From contig JADMKK010000049.1 in NCBI GenBank assembly GCA_015478895.1, positions 1 through 64,000 of the forward strand: a stretch of DNA of 64,000 bases, given 5' to 3'. Under the pieces are notes generated by a model that worked only from the letters and a program-made list of their open reading frames with translations, was not told the origin of the DNA and ran no database searches. The DNA is from Comamonas sp. (lineage in GTDB: Bacteria; Pseudomonadota; Gammaproteobacteria; Burkholderiales; Burkholderiaceae_C). This document shows positions 25,376 to 34,405 of this stretch, one piece after another; within the stretch, counting starts at the first letter, position 1, and every line of letters starts with the position of its first letter. Made by a program: the position numbers and the translations under genes.

Positions 25376-26638
25376 ATGACTGATCCAGCACGCCACATCA
25401 CCACCGAGTTGGTGCACCACGCCTACCAGGCACCTTCACAGTTTTTTGCCCCGCAGCCCGCAGTGCACAAGGCTTCAACCGTCTTTTTTGATAGCGTTGA
25501 AGACATGCGCAAGCGCCGCTGGCTCGATAAGAGCGGCTTTACTTACGGGCTGCACGGCACGCCCACCACCTATGTGCTGGAAGAGCGCCTGTGCAGCCTG
25601 GAAGGCGCACAGCAGTGCCTGCTGGTGCCCAGTGGCCTGAGCGCCATCAGCACGGTGGCGCTGGGCTTGCTGTCGGCAGGCGACGAGGTGCTGATCCCCG
25701 ACAACGCGTATGGCCCTAACAAAGACTTCGCTGAGCATGAACTGGCGCGCTGGGGCATTCGCCATGTGTTGTTTGATCCGATGGATGTGCAGGATCTGCA
25801 AGCCAAGCTCACTCCGGCCACCAAACTGGTATGGCTGGAAGCACCGGGCAGCGTCAGCATGGAGTTCCCGGACTTGATTGCCTGTGTCCAGCTGTGCCGC
25901 CAGCGCAGCGTGACTACGGTGCTGGACAACACCTGGGGCGCCGGCCTGGCTTTCAAGCCTTTCGACTTGCTGGCTGATGGCGGTAGCTTGGGTGTGGATG
26001 TCTCGGCCCACGCTTTGACCAAATACCCCAGCGGCGGCGGCGATGTGCTGATGGGCAGCATCACCACCGTAAACCAGGCGCTGCATATGCGCATCAAGCT
26101 CACGCACATGCGCCTGGGCATTGGTGTGGGCGCCAATGATGCGGAGATGGTGCTGCGCTCCCTGCCCAGCATGGCACTGCGTTACCGTGCGCATGATGCG
26201 AGCGCACGCACTTTGGCGGCTGCCTTGGCCCAGCAAAGTGCTGTCGTGCAACTGCTGCATCCGGCATTTGCGGGTGCGCCGGGTCATGCACAGTGGCACG
26301 CTCTGTGTAGCGCAGCCCAGGACGGGCAGGGCGCTGCTGCGGGCCTGTTCAGCGTGGTGATTGACCCGCAGTACGAACAAGCCGCCATTGATACCTTCTG
26401 CGACAGCCTGGCGTTGTTCCAGATTGGTTATAGCTGGGGTGGGCCGGTCAGTCTGGTGGTGCCTTATGAGCTGGACAGCATGCGCGCGGGCGGGCGTGGC
26501 CAAGTCAAAGCTGGCACGGTGGTGCGCTTTTGCGTGGGGCTTGAAGCGGTGCAGGATCTGCTGAACGATCTGGCCCAAGCGTGGCAGAAAGCTTTTCATA
26601 CGCCTTGGCAAACAGCGCCTATAGCACCTTCTAATTGA
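25376..26638 (+). CDS. metC: Cystathionine beta-lyase
   Basis: PLP enzyme that cleaves cystathionine to homocysteine, pyruvate and ammonia. The PLP lysine lies in SAHALTKYPSGGGDVLMG near residue 215; YGLHGTPTTYVLEERLC near 57 and LDNTWGAGLAFKPFDL near 183 also match Cys/Met-metabolism enzymes. At 420 aa it is full length. It stands alone between the BON gene and tRNA-Gln. Other gamma-family enzymes (methionine gamma-lyase) are possible but MetC fits best. Confidence 0.9.
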   Translation: MTDPARHITTELVHHAYQAPSQFFAPQPAVHKASTVFFDSVEDMRKRRWLDKSGFTYGLHGTPTTYVLEERLCSLEGAQQCLLVPSGLSAISTVALGLLSAGDEVLIPDNAYGPNKDFAEHELARWGIRHVLFDPMDVQDLQAKLTPATKLVWLEAPGSVSMEFPDLIACVQLCRQRSVTTVLDNTWGAGLAFKPFDLLADGGSLGVDVSAHALTKYPSGGGDVLMGSITTVNQALHMRIKLTHMRLGIGVGANDAEMVLRSLPSMALRYRAHDASARTLAAALAQQSAVVQLLHPAFAGAPGHAQWHALCSAAQDGQGAAAGLFSVVIDPQYEQAAIDTFCDSLALFQIGYSWGGPVSLVVPYELDSMRAGGRGQVKAGTVVRFCVGLEAVQDLLNDLAQAWQKAFHTPWQTAPIAPSN

Positions 26639-26690
26639 TAGCTACTCGCCCTTGCCAGTAAAGGGCTAGGGCCTGTTTTTGCTTAATATT
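26635..26690 (+). repeat. Dispersed palindromic repeat, copy 8
   Basis: TTGATAGCTACTCGCCCTTG, then CCAGTAAAGGGCTAGGGCC and TGTTTTTGCTTAA. Its first bases overlap the metC stop codon; it could also end the metC transcript. Confidence 0.75.
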
Positions 26691-26797
26691 TAAGCGAATG
26701 CATTAAAAAAACATCAGAAAGGCTGAAAATTTCTGAATTTTTAGCCTTTTTCAAATTTACTGCCAAAAAGTCACGCCATAATTGCGGGATCGATTCA

Positions 26798-26874
26798 AGG
26801 GGAGTCGCCAAGTTGGTCAAGGCACCGGATTTTGATTCCGGCATGCGAGGGTTCGAGTCCTTCCTCCCCTGCCA
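26798..26874 (+). tRNA. tRNA-Gln (anticodon TTG)
   Basis: 77 bases with a perfect seven-pair acceptor stem (AGGGGAG / CTCCCCT), discriminator G and encoded CCA. D arm GTCGCCAAGTTGGTCAAGGC, anticodon arm CCGGATTTTGATTCCGG with TTG, T arm GAGGGTTCGAGTCCTTC. Confidence 0.97.
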
Positions 26875-26880
26875 CATACC

Positions 26881-26914
26881 AAAAACCGGCCTGCATATGC
26901 AGGCCGGTTTTTTT
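26881..26914 (+). terminator. Terminator of tRNA-Gln
   Basis: AAAAACCGGCCTGCA / TGCAGGCCGGTTTTTTT palindrome seven bases after the tRNA; T runs on both strands, so it may also serve the leftward DUF2322 gene. Confidence 0.92.
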
Positions 26915-26925
26915 ATACCTGTTCT

Positions 26926-27279
26926 CTAGGTGCTAGCTGCTTGACTGCCTCCGTTGGCCGACTGCGGTTGCGGCAGCAAGCGCACCTGCAGCGTTTGACC
27001 ATTAGCAATGATGGCAAACAGGCGGTCAATATTAGGGTGGCTGCCAGGGTGCGCACGCGCGGCCTCGGTGTGTTCGGCAAACCATTGCAGTCCTTGCTGC
27101 GCTGCGGCCACGTTGATGCAACCGTATTGCGCCGCCAAGGCGGCATACACCCGCACCGAACCGGCTTTGCCCGGCTGGTTGGCAATGCTGGCTGTAACCT
27201 GTCCCTGTGCATCAAGCAGTTGAAGCTCTGCAATATGGTCGACGGCGGGTAGTTGCTGAAGGTTGACGGCAAATGCCAT
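26926..27279 (-). CDS. DUF2322 family protein
   Basis: 117-residue protein. LPAVDHIAELQLLDAQGQVT, then NQPGKAGSVRVYAALAAQYG and HPGSHPNIDRLFAII fit the DUF2322 family as I remember it. Function unknown. It sits 27 bases downstream of the helicase gene and may be co-transcribed. An overlapping frame (26913-27344) is longer but has unnatural composition. Confidence 0.8.
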   Translation of the reverse strand: MAFAVNLQQLPAVDHIAELQLLDAQGQVTASIANQPGKAGSVRVYAALAAQYGCINVAAAQQGLQWFAEHTEAARAHPGSHPNIDRLFAIIANGQTLQVRLLPQPQSANGGSQAAST

Positions 27280-27306
27280 GGCGAAATCCTTGGAAACGGT
27301 TCAAAT

Positions 27307-29349
27307 TCAATGGGTAGGAAACGGCTGCACCGGGTGCTGCGCATGCTCCAGCAGCCACAGGCGTTTGCGCACCCGGGTCATGGCCACATACAAGCGGTTG
27401 CGCTCTAAAAAGGCACGGTCGTGAGGTACAGGGGCTGGAAAACGACCGGGTTGCAAAAACGGCAAGGCCACATAGTCAAACTCCTGACCTTTGGCCTGTT
27501 CAATGGTCAGCAGGCGGAAATCGTAAAACTTGCGCTGCCACTGCACCTTGCGACCGCGCTGGGCCATTCCCTCAATATCCGCCAACACTTGCGCCACGCT
27601 CATGCCTGCAATAGCGTGCAGGAAACTTTCAACGATGTAGCGCATGCGCTGCGCTTCATCGTGCGGCATTGGTGTGCTGTTAAACAAGCCCCAGACATCG
27701 GCTGCTTGCAGCAGTTGCGCGGCATCGGCTTGGTAATGCTGAGGCAACTGCAAAAACTGACCGAACGCCGCAAAGTTGCGGCTGCCACCTTGCAAGTGGG
27801 CCTTGTCCATCAAAAAGTTCCAGATCGCCAAAGGGTGGCCGTGCATTTGCCGCGCCATTTCTTTTTGGGTGTGCTGGTAGGCCTCGCGCCGTGTCTGCAA
27901 GGTTTGCTGAAAATGGTGAATGGGTGAGAAGTCCGCGTCGACATCGTCCTCGTCGGCGGTGGCTGCAGCTTGCGCAAAGTGCTGACCTTTGCCGTAGTAA
28001 AGCGCGCCATCGACAAATGCCTCCAAAATCTCGGCGCTGAGCAGGCAGGGCGCATCGGCTTTCCAGTTCAGCGCCTGGGTGCTGTGGGCGTACATCAAGC
28101 CCAGCAGCAAGGCCACTTCACGGCCCAGATAAAAATGCTGCAAGCCTTGCAGGCTGACGGAGCGGCCCTGGCGGTACATGGCCCACTCCAGCGCACACGC
28201 TTCATGCGGGTGGCGCAAAATCACGTGCAGCGAAGGGCGGGGCAGCGCCGCCGCAGTGGTCTCATCGGTACCCTGCGGTATTTTTTGCTGCGCTTGCAGC
28301 AGCTGGGCAATGCAGTCAGCGTCGTCCTGGTAGATCAGCCGATCCACGTGGCTGTGGCGCAAACGGTGGGCCTGCATACCTACGCCAAACCACGCATTCA
28401 CGGCTTGCGCCACCTGCACTCCAAAGCGGCGTGTCAAGGTCAGCGGCAGGCGTACCGTGGTTTGCGGCAGGCAATCGCTCAGGTGCTGGAGCTGGCCTTC
28501 AAAAATAGACAATGCCTGCGCATCAATGTGCTGATTAAAGTCCCCGGCCCCCATGAAATGGGCGCCCGAGGTCTGCAGCAATCGGCGCAGCACCTGCAAA
28601 GCGGCTTCATCCAGGTCATGCATTTCATCCATCAGCACCACGTCATAACTGGGGAAAGCAAATTCCTGGTTCTCGCTGTCTGTGGCCAGTGCATAAGTGC
28701 AGTCACCTTCTGCGCAGTACTGTACATCTCCACAGTGGTTGGTGCGCAGGCTCTCATAGTTCATGAAAAGGCGCGCCAGGCGGTAGTCCAGCTGCAAGTC
28801 TTCGCAAAATTCGGCCAAGCTGCAGCCCGCATCTTCCCACTTGCTGCGCAGCAGAGATTTTTTGGCTATGTGGTTGAACTGCCAGAAATCCTGCAGATCC
28901 AGCTCGTAATCCATGTGCAGCGCTGGGTCAGGTTGGCGTTCTTGCTGGGTGTGCAGCATCTCCATGGCGCGTTTGGCTTGGGCGCGCAAGATCAGCGGAT
29001 CCACCACAAACTGCAATTGTGGGTCGCGCTGGCGCATGACTTGGGCAGACCAGCGCTCCACCGTAGTCACCCGCAAATGCCCGGGGACGTGCTGCACCAG
29101 CTTGCGCAGCTTTTGTTCGAACGCCAGCACGCCAGCTTTGGAGTACGTCAGCACCAGCACCTTGGCTTGCGGCTTTTGGCGCAGCACTTGAATGGCGCGG
29201 CAGGCGAGGGTGGTGGTTTTACCGGTGCCTGCTAACGCTTCCACGATGATGGAGGAGGCCGTGCTGCTGACAATGGCTTGCTGCTCGGCCGTCAGTAATA
29301 AAGGCTGGGCAAAGTCCGTGGCAAAGGCATTGGGAGCAAACATGGGCAA
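27307..29349 (-). CDS. UvrD/Rep-like superfamily 1 helicase
   Basis: 680-residue ATP-dependent DNA helicase-like protein. Q motif LTAEQQAIV near residue 20, Walker A ALAGTGKTTTL near 39, motif II DEMHDLDE near 240 (DEMHD in place of the usual DEAQD), motif V IEQAKGQEFDYVALP and motif VI RNRLYVAMTRVRKRLWLL near the end. Overall arrangement is SF1A with a divergent middle region, and it lacks the nuclease extension of AddA/RecB. Likely role in DNA repair or processing; exact pathway unknown. DUF2322 follows on the same strand. Confidence 0.88.
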   Translation of the reverse strand: MPMFAPNAFATDFAQPLLLTAEQQAIVSSTASSIIVEALAGTGKTTTLACRAIQVLRQKPQAKVLVLTYSKAGVLAFEQKLRKLVQHVPGHLRVTTVERWSAQVMRQRDPQLQFVVDPLILRAQAKRAMEMLHTQQERQPDPALHMDYELDLQDFWQFNHIAKKSLLRSKWEDAGCSLAEFCEDLQLDYRLARLFMNYESLRTNHCGDVQYCAEGDCTYALATDSENQEFAFPSYDVVLMDEMHDLDEAALQVLRRLLQTSGAHFMGAGDFNQHIDAQALSIFEGQLQHLSDCLPQTTVRLPLTLTRRFGVQVAQAVNAWFGVGMQAHRLRHSHVDRLIYQDDADCIAQLLQAQQKIPQGTDETTAAALPRPSLHVILRHPHEACALEWAMYRQGRSVSLQGLQHFYLGREVALLLGLMYAHSTQALNWKADAPCLLSAEILEAFVDGALYYGKGQHFAQAAATADEDDVDADFSPIHHFQQTLQTRREAYQHTQKEMARQMHGHPLAIWNFLMDKAHLQGGSRNFAAFGQFLQLPQHYQADAAQLLQAADVWGLFNSTPMPHDEAQRMRYIVESFLHAIAGMSVAQVLADIEGMAQRGRKVQWQRKFYDFRLLTIEQAKGQEFDYVALPFLQPGRFPAPVPHDRAFLERNRLYVAMTRVRKRLWLLEHAQHPVQPFPTH

Positions 29350-29439
29350 TCAGAATGGAGAAAATGGCGAATAGCAGGGGTGCTGTATGAATATACAGTT
29401 CTTGGCAAAGTCCCACCCATCATAGGTGGCTGGCAGGGC

Positions 29440-30183
29440 TTAGGGCTGCTCGTCGCTGCGGCGTGCACCCATTCCTAAGCCCATGCCCATCCCCCCGCCA
29501 CCACCGCCCGCACCACCACCTCCTCCTCCAGCGCCGCCACGCCCGCCAGCATTGGCCCCGCCTTCCGCATTGTTTCCACGTCGAGCACCTGGCCCTCCCG
29601 CTGTATTGGGGCGCAGCGGGCCCTGGTTGGGAATGGCGATATCGGGGGGAATGGTTTCCAGATACAGCGCAGCGCGAATGAACTGGCGCAGCGATGTGAC
29701 CAGCGCTGCCGTTTGCACGGGGCGGCCTGCGACCATGTCTTGCGCAGCCTGGGCCGCCATGCGTACCTGATCTTCAGTGCCCAGCAAGATGATGTCCGAC
29801 AGCGCGGCCTCCACCACATCGCGCGTGCGGCGCTGGCGCTCTGAGCTGCCGCCAATGACTGGGGTTTCATCATCTCCGTCAATGTCTACCGCATCTTGCA
29901 GAGCTTCTTCCGGGCGCTCCCCCGCCTGGGTCATGGCACGCGCCTCGCGCAGATGCATGGGGCTGACGGTCAGATTGCCGGTAAAAGAGCCGCCCAGCGT
30001 TTTATAGGCCGCCATCAATGTGCGCAGGCGTTCGTTGATCTGGCGGTTTTCACGCTCTCGGCGTTTCTGGATGGTTTGCATGAACAGCAAACGCATGCCC
30101 ATCATCATGAGCGTCATCAGCAGCAAGCTCAGCACGGTGCTGGCCAGGGCGCTCCAAGAGCTGAAATCAAACATGCCGCGCAT
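29440..30183 (-). CDS. Membrane-anchored hypothetical protein with Gly-rich tail
   Basis: 247 residues from ATG 30183, which has GGAA just upstream and follows the EVE gene stop by eight bases. One membrane helix (LASTVLSLLLMTLMMMGMRL, residues about 10-30), a charged helical region, then a C-terminal low-complexity tail rich in Gly, Met and Ala ending RRSDEQP. No family recognised. Operon with the EVE-domain gene. Confidence 0.7.
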   Translation of the reverse strand: MRGMFDFSSWSALASTVLSLLLMTLMMMGMRLLFMQTIQKRRERENRQINERLRTLMAAYKTLGGSFTGNLTVSPMHLREARAMTQAGERPEEALQDAVDIDGDDETPVIGGSSERQRRTRDVVEAALSDIILLGTEDQVRMAAQAAQDMVAGRPVQTAALVTSLRQFIRAALYLETIPPDIAIPNQGPLRPNTAGGPGARRGNNAEGGANAGGRGGAGGGGGGAGGGGGGMGMGLGMGARRSDEQP

Positions 30184-30191
30184 AGCGTTCC

Positions 30192-30668
30192 TTATTTCAA
30201 AATCACCTCGGTGATGAAGTCCCACTCCTGCTGTGAAACTGGCGTGATGGACAGTCGATTGCCGCGCTGCAGCACGCGCATGCCTTCGAGCGCCGTGTGT
30301 TCGCGCAACTCGGCAATGGACACATAGCGTGTCTTGCGCACAGCCTGTACATCCAGCATGAGCCAGCGGGGATTATCGGGCGAAGATTTGGGGTCGTAAT
30401 ACGGATCCGCCGGGTCAAACTGACTAGGATCGACGCGCAGATTGCCGGCAATGCGGGCAATGCCGTGAATGCCGGGCTCGGCGCAACTGGAGTGCCAGTA
30501 CAGCACGCCGTCGCCCACCTGCATCTGATCGCGCATGAAGTTGCGCGCCTGGTAATTGCGCACACCGCTCCATGGCATCAGCTGGCCCGGAGCGTTTAAC
30601 GCATGGTCAATCGAGTATGCATCGGGCTCATTTTTCATGAGCCAGTATTGGGGTGATGAGGCTGTCAT
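30192..30668 (-). CDS. EVE domain protein
   Basis: 158-residue protein composed of one EVE domain (PUA-like fold). SSPQYWLMKNEPDAYSID at the N terminus, WSGVRNYQARNFMRDQM and VGDGVLYWHSS are the family hallmarks. Family members bind modified bases in DNA or RNA. ATG 30668 gives the usual length; 13 extra residues upstream are not typical. Confidence 0.9.
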   Translation of the reverse strand: MTASSPQYWLMKNEPDAYSIDHALNAPGQLMPWSGVRNYQARNFMRDQMQVGDGVLYWHSSCAEPGIHGIARIAGNLRVDPSQFDPADPYYDPKSSPDNPRWLMLDVQAVRKTRYVSIAELREHTALEGMRVLQRGNRLSITPVSQQEWDFITEVILK

Positions 30669-30704
30669 ACAAAAGGTGTGGCTGCGGCTGTCCGATTGTG
30701 CAGC

Positions 30705-30740
30705 CACAAAAAAGGCCTGCCAGCAAAAGCGGCAGACCTT
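30705..30740 (-). terminator. Terminator downstream of the 30773-31309 gene
   Basis: Leftward, AAGGTCTGCC and GGCAGGCCTT arms are followed by TTTTTTT. Confidence 0.7.
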
Positions 30741-30772
30741 GGCGCGAGCACGGTGTGGAAAAGCTAATAAAG

Positions 30773-31309
30773 CTAATTCACAGTTGCTGAGGTGCGCCCG
30801 GTATAAAGACTTTGCTGGGCTTGCTCGACCACGCGAATGCAGTCGTTGATGTGGCGCTGGCCTAAATAGCGCAGGGCACCATAGCCTACTGCAGCTGCAA
30901 TGGCTTGCCCTGCAAAAGGTATGAACTTGGCGACTTGTTTGGTGCCCATGCGTACCCCGACCGTGCGCGCGAGCCGCAAGATCATTTGCCGGGTCAGCAA
31001 CTTGCCAATAAAGACCGAGCCGACCATGGACACTGCTTTTTGTACCTGGTCGCGTACCGAAGGGTCGAGCGCATCAATTTGCTCAGGGCTGAGGCCAAAC
31101 TCATGGCTGATGTCAGGCAACAGTTTGGACAAAATGGCCGCATCCACAGCCCAATCCAGACCGGGGATGGGTACGGCACTGACAGCACCGCCGACCAGGG
31201 CTCTGCGGTGCAATTTGGCGCGGCTTCTTTCAATGGCTTGGGCCAGCGTCTGCTGGTCTGCCGGCATGCTGCCTAAAGGGTTGGGAGGGGGCATATGGCG
31301 CAGTTTCAT
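30773..31309 (-). CDS. Small membrane-associated protein, EcsC/DUF697-like
   Basis: 178 residues with hydrophobic patches VGGAVSAVPIPGLDWAVDAA (about 40-60) and KFIPFAGQAIAAAVGYGALR (about 128-147). The paired P-I-P-G-L and F-I-P-F-A-G-Q segments resemble EcsC or DUF697 proteins. Function unknown. The start may be the ATG at 31309 or the internal one at 31267 (MPADQQ). Flanked by a terminator and the small GlsB-type gene. Confidence 0.7.
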   Translation of the reverse strand: MKLRHMPPPNPLGSMPADQQTLAQAIERSRAKLHRRALVGGAVSAVPIPGLDWAVDAAILSKLLPDISHEFGLSPEQIDALDPSVRDQVQKAVSMVGSVFIGKLLTRQMILRLARTVGVRMGTKQVAKFIPFAGQAIAAAVGYGALRYLGQRHINDCIRVVEQAQQSLYTGRTSATVN

Positions 31310-31340
31310 TCCTTATTTCATTCCTTAATCATCCATTGCC

Positions 31341-31598
31341 TTAACGCGAGCTTTTGCTGCGAACCAGGTTGTAGATAAAAAGCACGACCACGGCACCAAT
31401 GACAGAAGCAATCCAGCCAGCGCTGCTGCCTTCGGGGTACAGACCCATGGCATAACCGGCATAGCTGGCCAGGAACGAGCCAACAATACCCAGCAAAATA
31501 GTCATCACCCAGCCCATATCGTCATCGCCAGGTTTGATCGCGCGCGCGATCAGACCCACTACCAAGCCTACGATCAGCGTTCCAATAAGAGACATCAT
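31341..31598 (-). CDS. GlsB/YeaQ/YmgE family small membrane protein
   Basis: 85 residues in three membrane helices: LIGTLIVGLVVGLIARAIKP opens it, a Gly-rich middle helix follows (TILLGIVGSFLASYAGYAMG), and a third helix ends before RSKSSR. Formerly called transglycosylase-associated; often stress-induced, with unknown biochemical role. Confidence 0.92.
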   Translation of the reverse strand: MMSLIGTLIVGLVVGLIARAIKPGDDDMGWVMTILLGIVGSFLASYAGYAMGLYPEGSSAGWIASVIGAVVVLFIYNLVRSKSSR

Positions 31599-31882
31599 TA
31601 GTCTGCTCCTCTAATAAAGAGCTTTGACTCTAAAAGTGCCCCATTGGACAGTGCGTCGGACAGCAGCCTTTCTCGGGGTTGAAAATTGCGCCATTACGCT
31701 GCTTGTTGCTGGGCGAAGCTGTCACCAGCTCTACGTAAGCAAGTTATGCGCCAAACAGCGGTTGTCATAAGGGGAAAGGCATAGCGTGTGTGCAGGCATT
31801 GCCCCGCAAGCGGAGAATCCCCCCCTTTCCGCAAAGGCAGCTTTGCCATTTGCGTGCTGAAAATTCAAGAACAACTCTCTGT

Positions 31883-33238
31883 ATGCAACAACTTACTGAA
31901 TGGCTTCATATCCTCAATGGATGGGTGTGGGGCGTACCCATGATCGTATTGATTTTGGGTACGGGCTTTTACCTGCAGCTGCGCCTGGGCTTTATGCCGC
32001 TGCGCAATATTGGCTACGGCTTTCGCATGATCTGGAAGAGCCGCAAGGTAGATGACCCCTCCAGTGGTGATATCTCTCCTTATGCGGCGCTGATGACGGC
32101 ACTGTCGGCCACGGTGGGTACCGGCAACATTGCCGGCGTGGCCACGGCCATTGCCGTGGGCGGGCCCGGCGCGGTGTTCTGGATGTGGATGACGGCCTTG
32201 GTGGGCATGGCGACGAAGTACGGTGAAGTCGTCGTAGCCGTCAAGTACCGTGAAAAAAATGCCAAGGGACAATGGGTGGGTGGCCCCATGTATGCCATCA
32301 AAAACGGCCTGGGTCCCCGGTGGCGCTGGCTGGCCGCAGCGTTTGCCATTTTTGGCGGAGTGGGCGGCTTTGGTATTGGTGCCATGGTGCAGGCCAACGG
32401 CATCTCATCGGCCATGCACAGTGCGTTTGGTCTGGAGACCTGGATCTCCGGCCTGGCCATCGCGCTGCTGACGGCGGCGGTGGTGCTGGGCGGCATCCAG
32501 CGCATTGGTGCGGTGGCAGAAAAACTGGTGCCCGCCATGTGCCTGATTTATATCGTCTGCGTGCTGTGGGTGCTGGGCAGCTTTTATGCGCAGATTCCGG
32601 CTGCGTTCTTGCTCATCGTCGAGCAAGCCTTTAGCCCCACGGCTGCGGTGGGCGGCTTTGCGGGTTCGACCGTGTTGATGGCCATTCGCATGGGCGTGGC
32701 GCGCGGTATTTTCTCCAATGAAGCGGGATTGGGCACGGCCGGTATCGCGCAGGCGGCGGGGCAGAGCAAAGACCCGGTGTTCTCCGGCATCGTCGGCATG
32801 ATGGGCACTTTCATTGACACCATCATCGTGTGCACCATGACGGGTCTGGCCATTGTGGTCAGCGGTGTATGGAACAGCGGCGCCAGCGGTGCACTGCTCA
32901 GCACGCAAAGCTTTGAGTCGGCCATGCCCGGCATAGGCAAGTATCTGCTGGCAATTTCTCTGGCGGTATTTGCTTTCACCACCATTCTGGGGTGGGCGTA
33001 TTACGGGGAAAAGTGCTGGACTTACCTGGTCGGCCCTGTGTGCGAAAAGCCATTTCGCATTCTGTGGGTGGTGGGTGTATTCATCGGCGCGGTGGTCACT
33101 CTGGATGTGGCCTGGCTGGTTGCAGACACGCTGAATGCGCTGATGGCCATCCCCAATTTGATTTCGCTGCTCTTGCTGTCGCCCGTCATCATCCAAATGA
33201 CACGCGACTATTTTGAAGCGCGCAAACAAAAACCATAA
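31883..33238 (+). CDS. Sodium:alanine symporter (AGCS family)
   Basis: 451-residue transporter with about ten helices. Signatures: TALSATVGTGNIAGVATAIA near residue 75, EAGLGTAGIAQAAGQSKDPV near 280, and GWAYYGEKCWTYLVG near 370. It imports alanine or glycine with Na+. ATG 31883 gives the family length; the upstream part of the frame (from 31790) is not coding. I saw no glycine-riboswitch-like core in the 284 bases upstream. A long hairpin follows the stop. Confidence 0.92.
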   Translation: MQQLTEWLHILNGWVWGVPMIVLILGTGFYLQLRLGFMPLRNIGYGFRMIWKSRKVDDPSSGDISPYAALMTALSATVGTGNIAGVATAIAVGGPGAVFWMWMTALVGMATKYGEVVVAVKYREKNAKGQWVGGPMYAIKNGLGPRWRWLAAAFAIFGGVGGFGIGAMVQANGISSAMHSAFGLETWISGLAIALLTAAVVLGGIQRIGAVAEKLVPAMCLIYIVCVLWVLGSFYAQIPAAFLLIVEQAFSPTAAVGGFAGSTVLMAIRMGVARGIFSNEAGLGTAGIAQAAGQSKDPVFSGIVGMMGTFIDTIIVCTMTGLAIVVSGVWNSGASGALLSTQSFESAMPGIGKYLLAISLAVFAFTTILGWAYYGEKCWTYLVGPVCEKPFRILWVVGVFIGAVVTLDVAWLVADTLNALMAIPNLISLLLLSPVIIQMTRDYFEARKQKP

Positions 33239-33240
33239 AA

Positions 33241-33334
33241 AAGAGAGCTGCTGGCCGTTGTAGATACTTGGTTTCAGTATGAAAAGTATCTGAAAACAAA
33301 GATTGGTAACGGCCAATAGCTCTTGTTTTTTATG
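33241..33334 (+). repeat. Long-hairpin member of the repeat family, probable terminator of the AGCS gene
   Basis: Two nested stems: AGAGCTGCTGGCCGTT pairs with AACGGCCAATAGCTCT, and GATACTT with AAGTATC; then TTGTTTTTT. Arm sequences match the lpdA linker element and the 44381-44461 copy. Confidence 0.8.
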
Positions 33335-33336
33335 TT

Positions 33337-34350
33337 TTATGCTTTATCGTCTTTGAATTCACTGAAGTAAGCGCGCAAATGCAGCAAGGCATTGGGGTGC
33401 TTCATGCCCGAGCGCTCCAGCACTTCATCCACGGTGCAGCCGCTGTCCAGCCACTGCACCAGCACCGTATTGCGAATCACCTGGGGCCCCATGCGCAAAG
33501 GGGCTGTTAACTTGCTGGCCTGCGCGGCTTGTTGCAGGGTTTTGGTCACCAGGTGCAGCAAGGTGTGTTTGGATAAAACGGGCGCTTTGCGTGTACAAAA
33601 CAGCGTAGGCTGGCCTTGCATGGCGTGATAGCCAGCGCGTGCTTGCAGCCATTGGCGCAAAGCGCCGTCCAGCTTGTTGGATAAGGGCAGCGTGCGGCTT
33701 TGCCGGTCACGCTCACCCACCACTTGTAGGGCCGCAAGGCGCGTGGGCTGCTCAATGTCCCACTGCAGATTGTCCATTTCAAGCTGGCGCACTTCTTCGG
33801 GCGTCAATCCTAGCTCCATCAGCAGCATGAGCACGGCGCGGTCGCGGGTGCTGATTAAATCGTCTGGGCTGGGCAACTGGCGCTCCAGCGCGCGCCACAT
33901 GCGTGGGGACAAAATTACGCCCTGCGGGTCTTCGCTGGGGGGCATGTCCTGTGCGTTCAAGCCTTGGGCAGGATTGAGCGCAGCCCAGCCGTGCAGCACG
34001 CCGTGGTCATACACCCGGTCCAGCACGCGCCAGTAACGCCGGCGCGTAATGTCGCTGGGTTTGGAGCGTTTAGGGCTTTGTGGACCGTGGTTAATAAAGG
34101 CCAGCACGTGCAGCGGCGCTGCGTGCGCCCACCGCTGGCTGATTTCCACGGAGGCAAGCTGCGCATCATTGCGCTCCACCAGAAAGCGCAACCACGATTG
34201 CCAGATGAAGCCATAAGGCTTGGCCGCTTCAGGGCTCAATGGCATCCATGGGTCTTGCCCACAGGTGAGCAACCAGTGGGCAAACACCTGTTCACCATCA
34301 AGGGCAGCAGGGAGGGGAAGCGGTGCGTCTGTCGAAGGGCTGAAAGGCAT
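33337..34350 (-). CDS. Tyrosine recombinase-like site-specific integrase
   Basis: 337 residues with a core-binding domain (about 40-150) and a catalytic domain. LMELGLTPEEVRQLEMDNLQ holds the first Arg region; the box II region reads MGPQVIRNTVLVQW, with Gln where the usual His precedes the second Arg; SGMKHPNALLHLRAYFSEF supplies the His region and a plausible Tyr nucleophile. It is lone, with no phage or cassette genes nearby, so it is likely a chromosomal recombinase-family protein rather than an active island integrase. Confidence 0.75.
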   Translation of the reverse strand: MPFSPSTDAPLPLPAALDGEQVFAHWLLTCGQDPWMPLSPEAAKPYGFIWQSWLRFLVERNDAQLASVEISQRWAHAAPLHVLAFINHGPQSPKRSKPSDITRRRYWRVLDRVYDHGVLHGWAALNPAQGLNAQDMPPSEDPQGVILSPRMWRALERQLPSPDDLISTRDRAVLMLLMELGLTPEEVRQLEMDNLQWDIEQPTRLAALQVVGERDRQSRTLPLSNKLDGALRQWLQARAGYHAMQGQPTLFCTRKAPVLSKHTLLHLVTKTLQQAAQASKLTAPLRMGPQVIRNTVLVQWLDSGCTVDEVLERSGMKHPNALLHLRAYFSEFKDDKA

Positions 34351-34405
34351 GCAGGCAAGTTAACTCAAAAATGGCATGCCCATTGTCCGGGATAGCGCAT
34401 CTGCG

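Noticed and set aside
26798-26874. tRNA-Gln as an island attachment site
   Set aside because: No integrase, AT-rich segment or repeated tRNA 3' end is found next to it.
31599-31882. Glycine or alanine riboswitch upstream of the AGCS gene
   Set aside because: I looked for the conserved glycine-aptamer cores and found none; only a weak hairpin is present.
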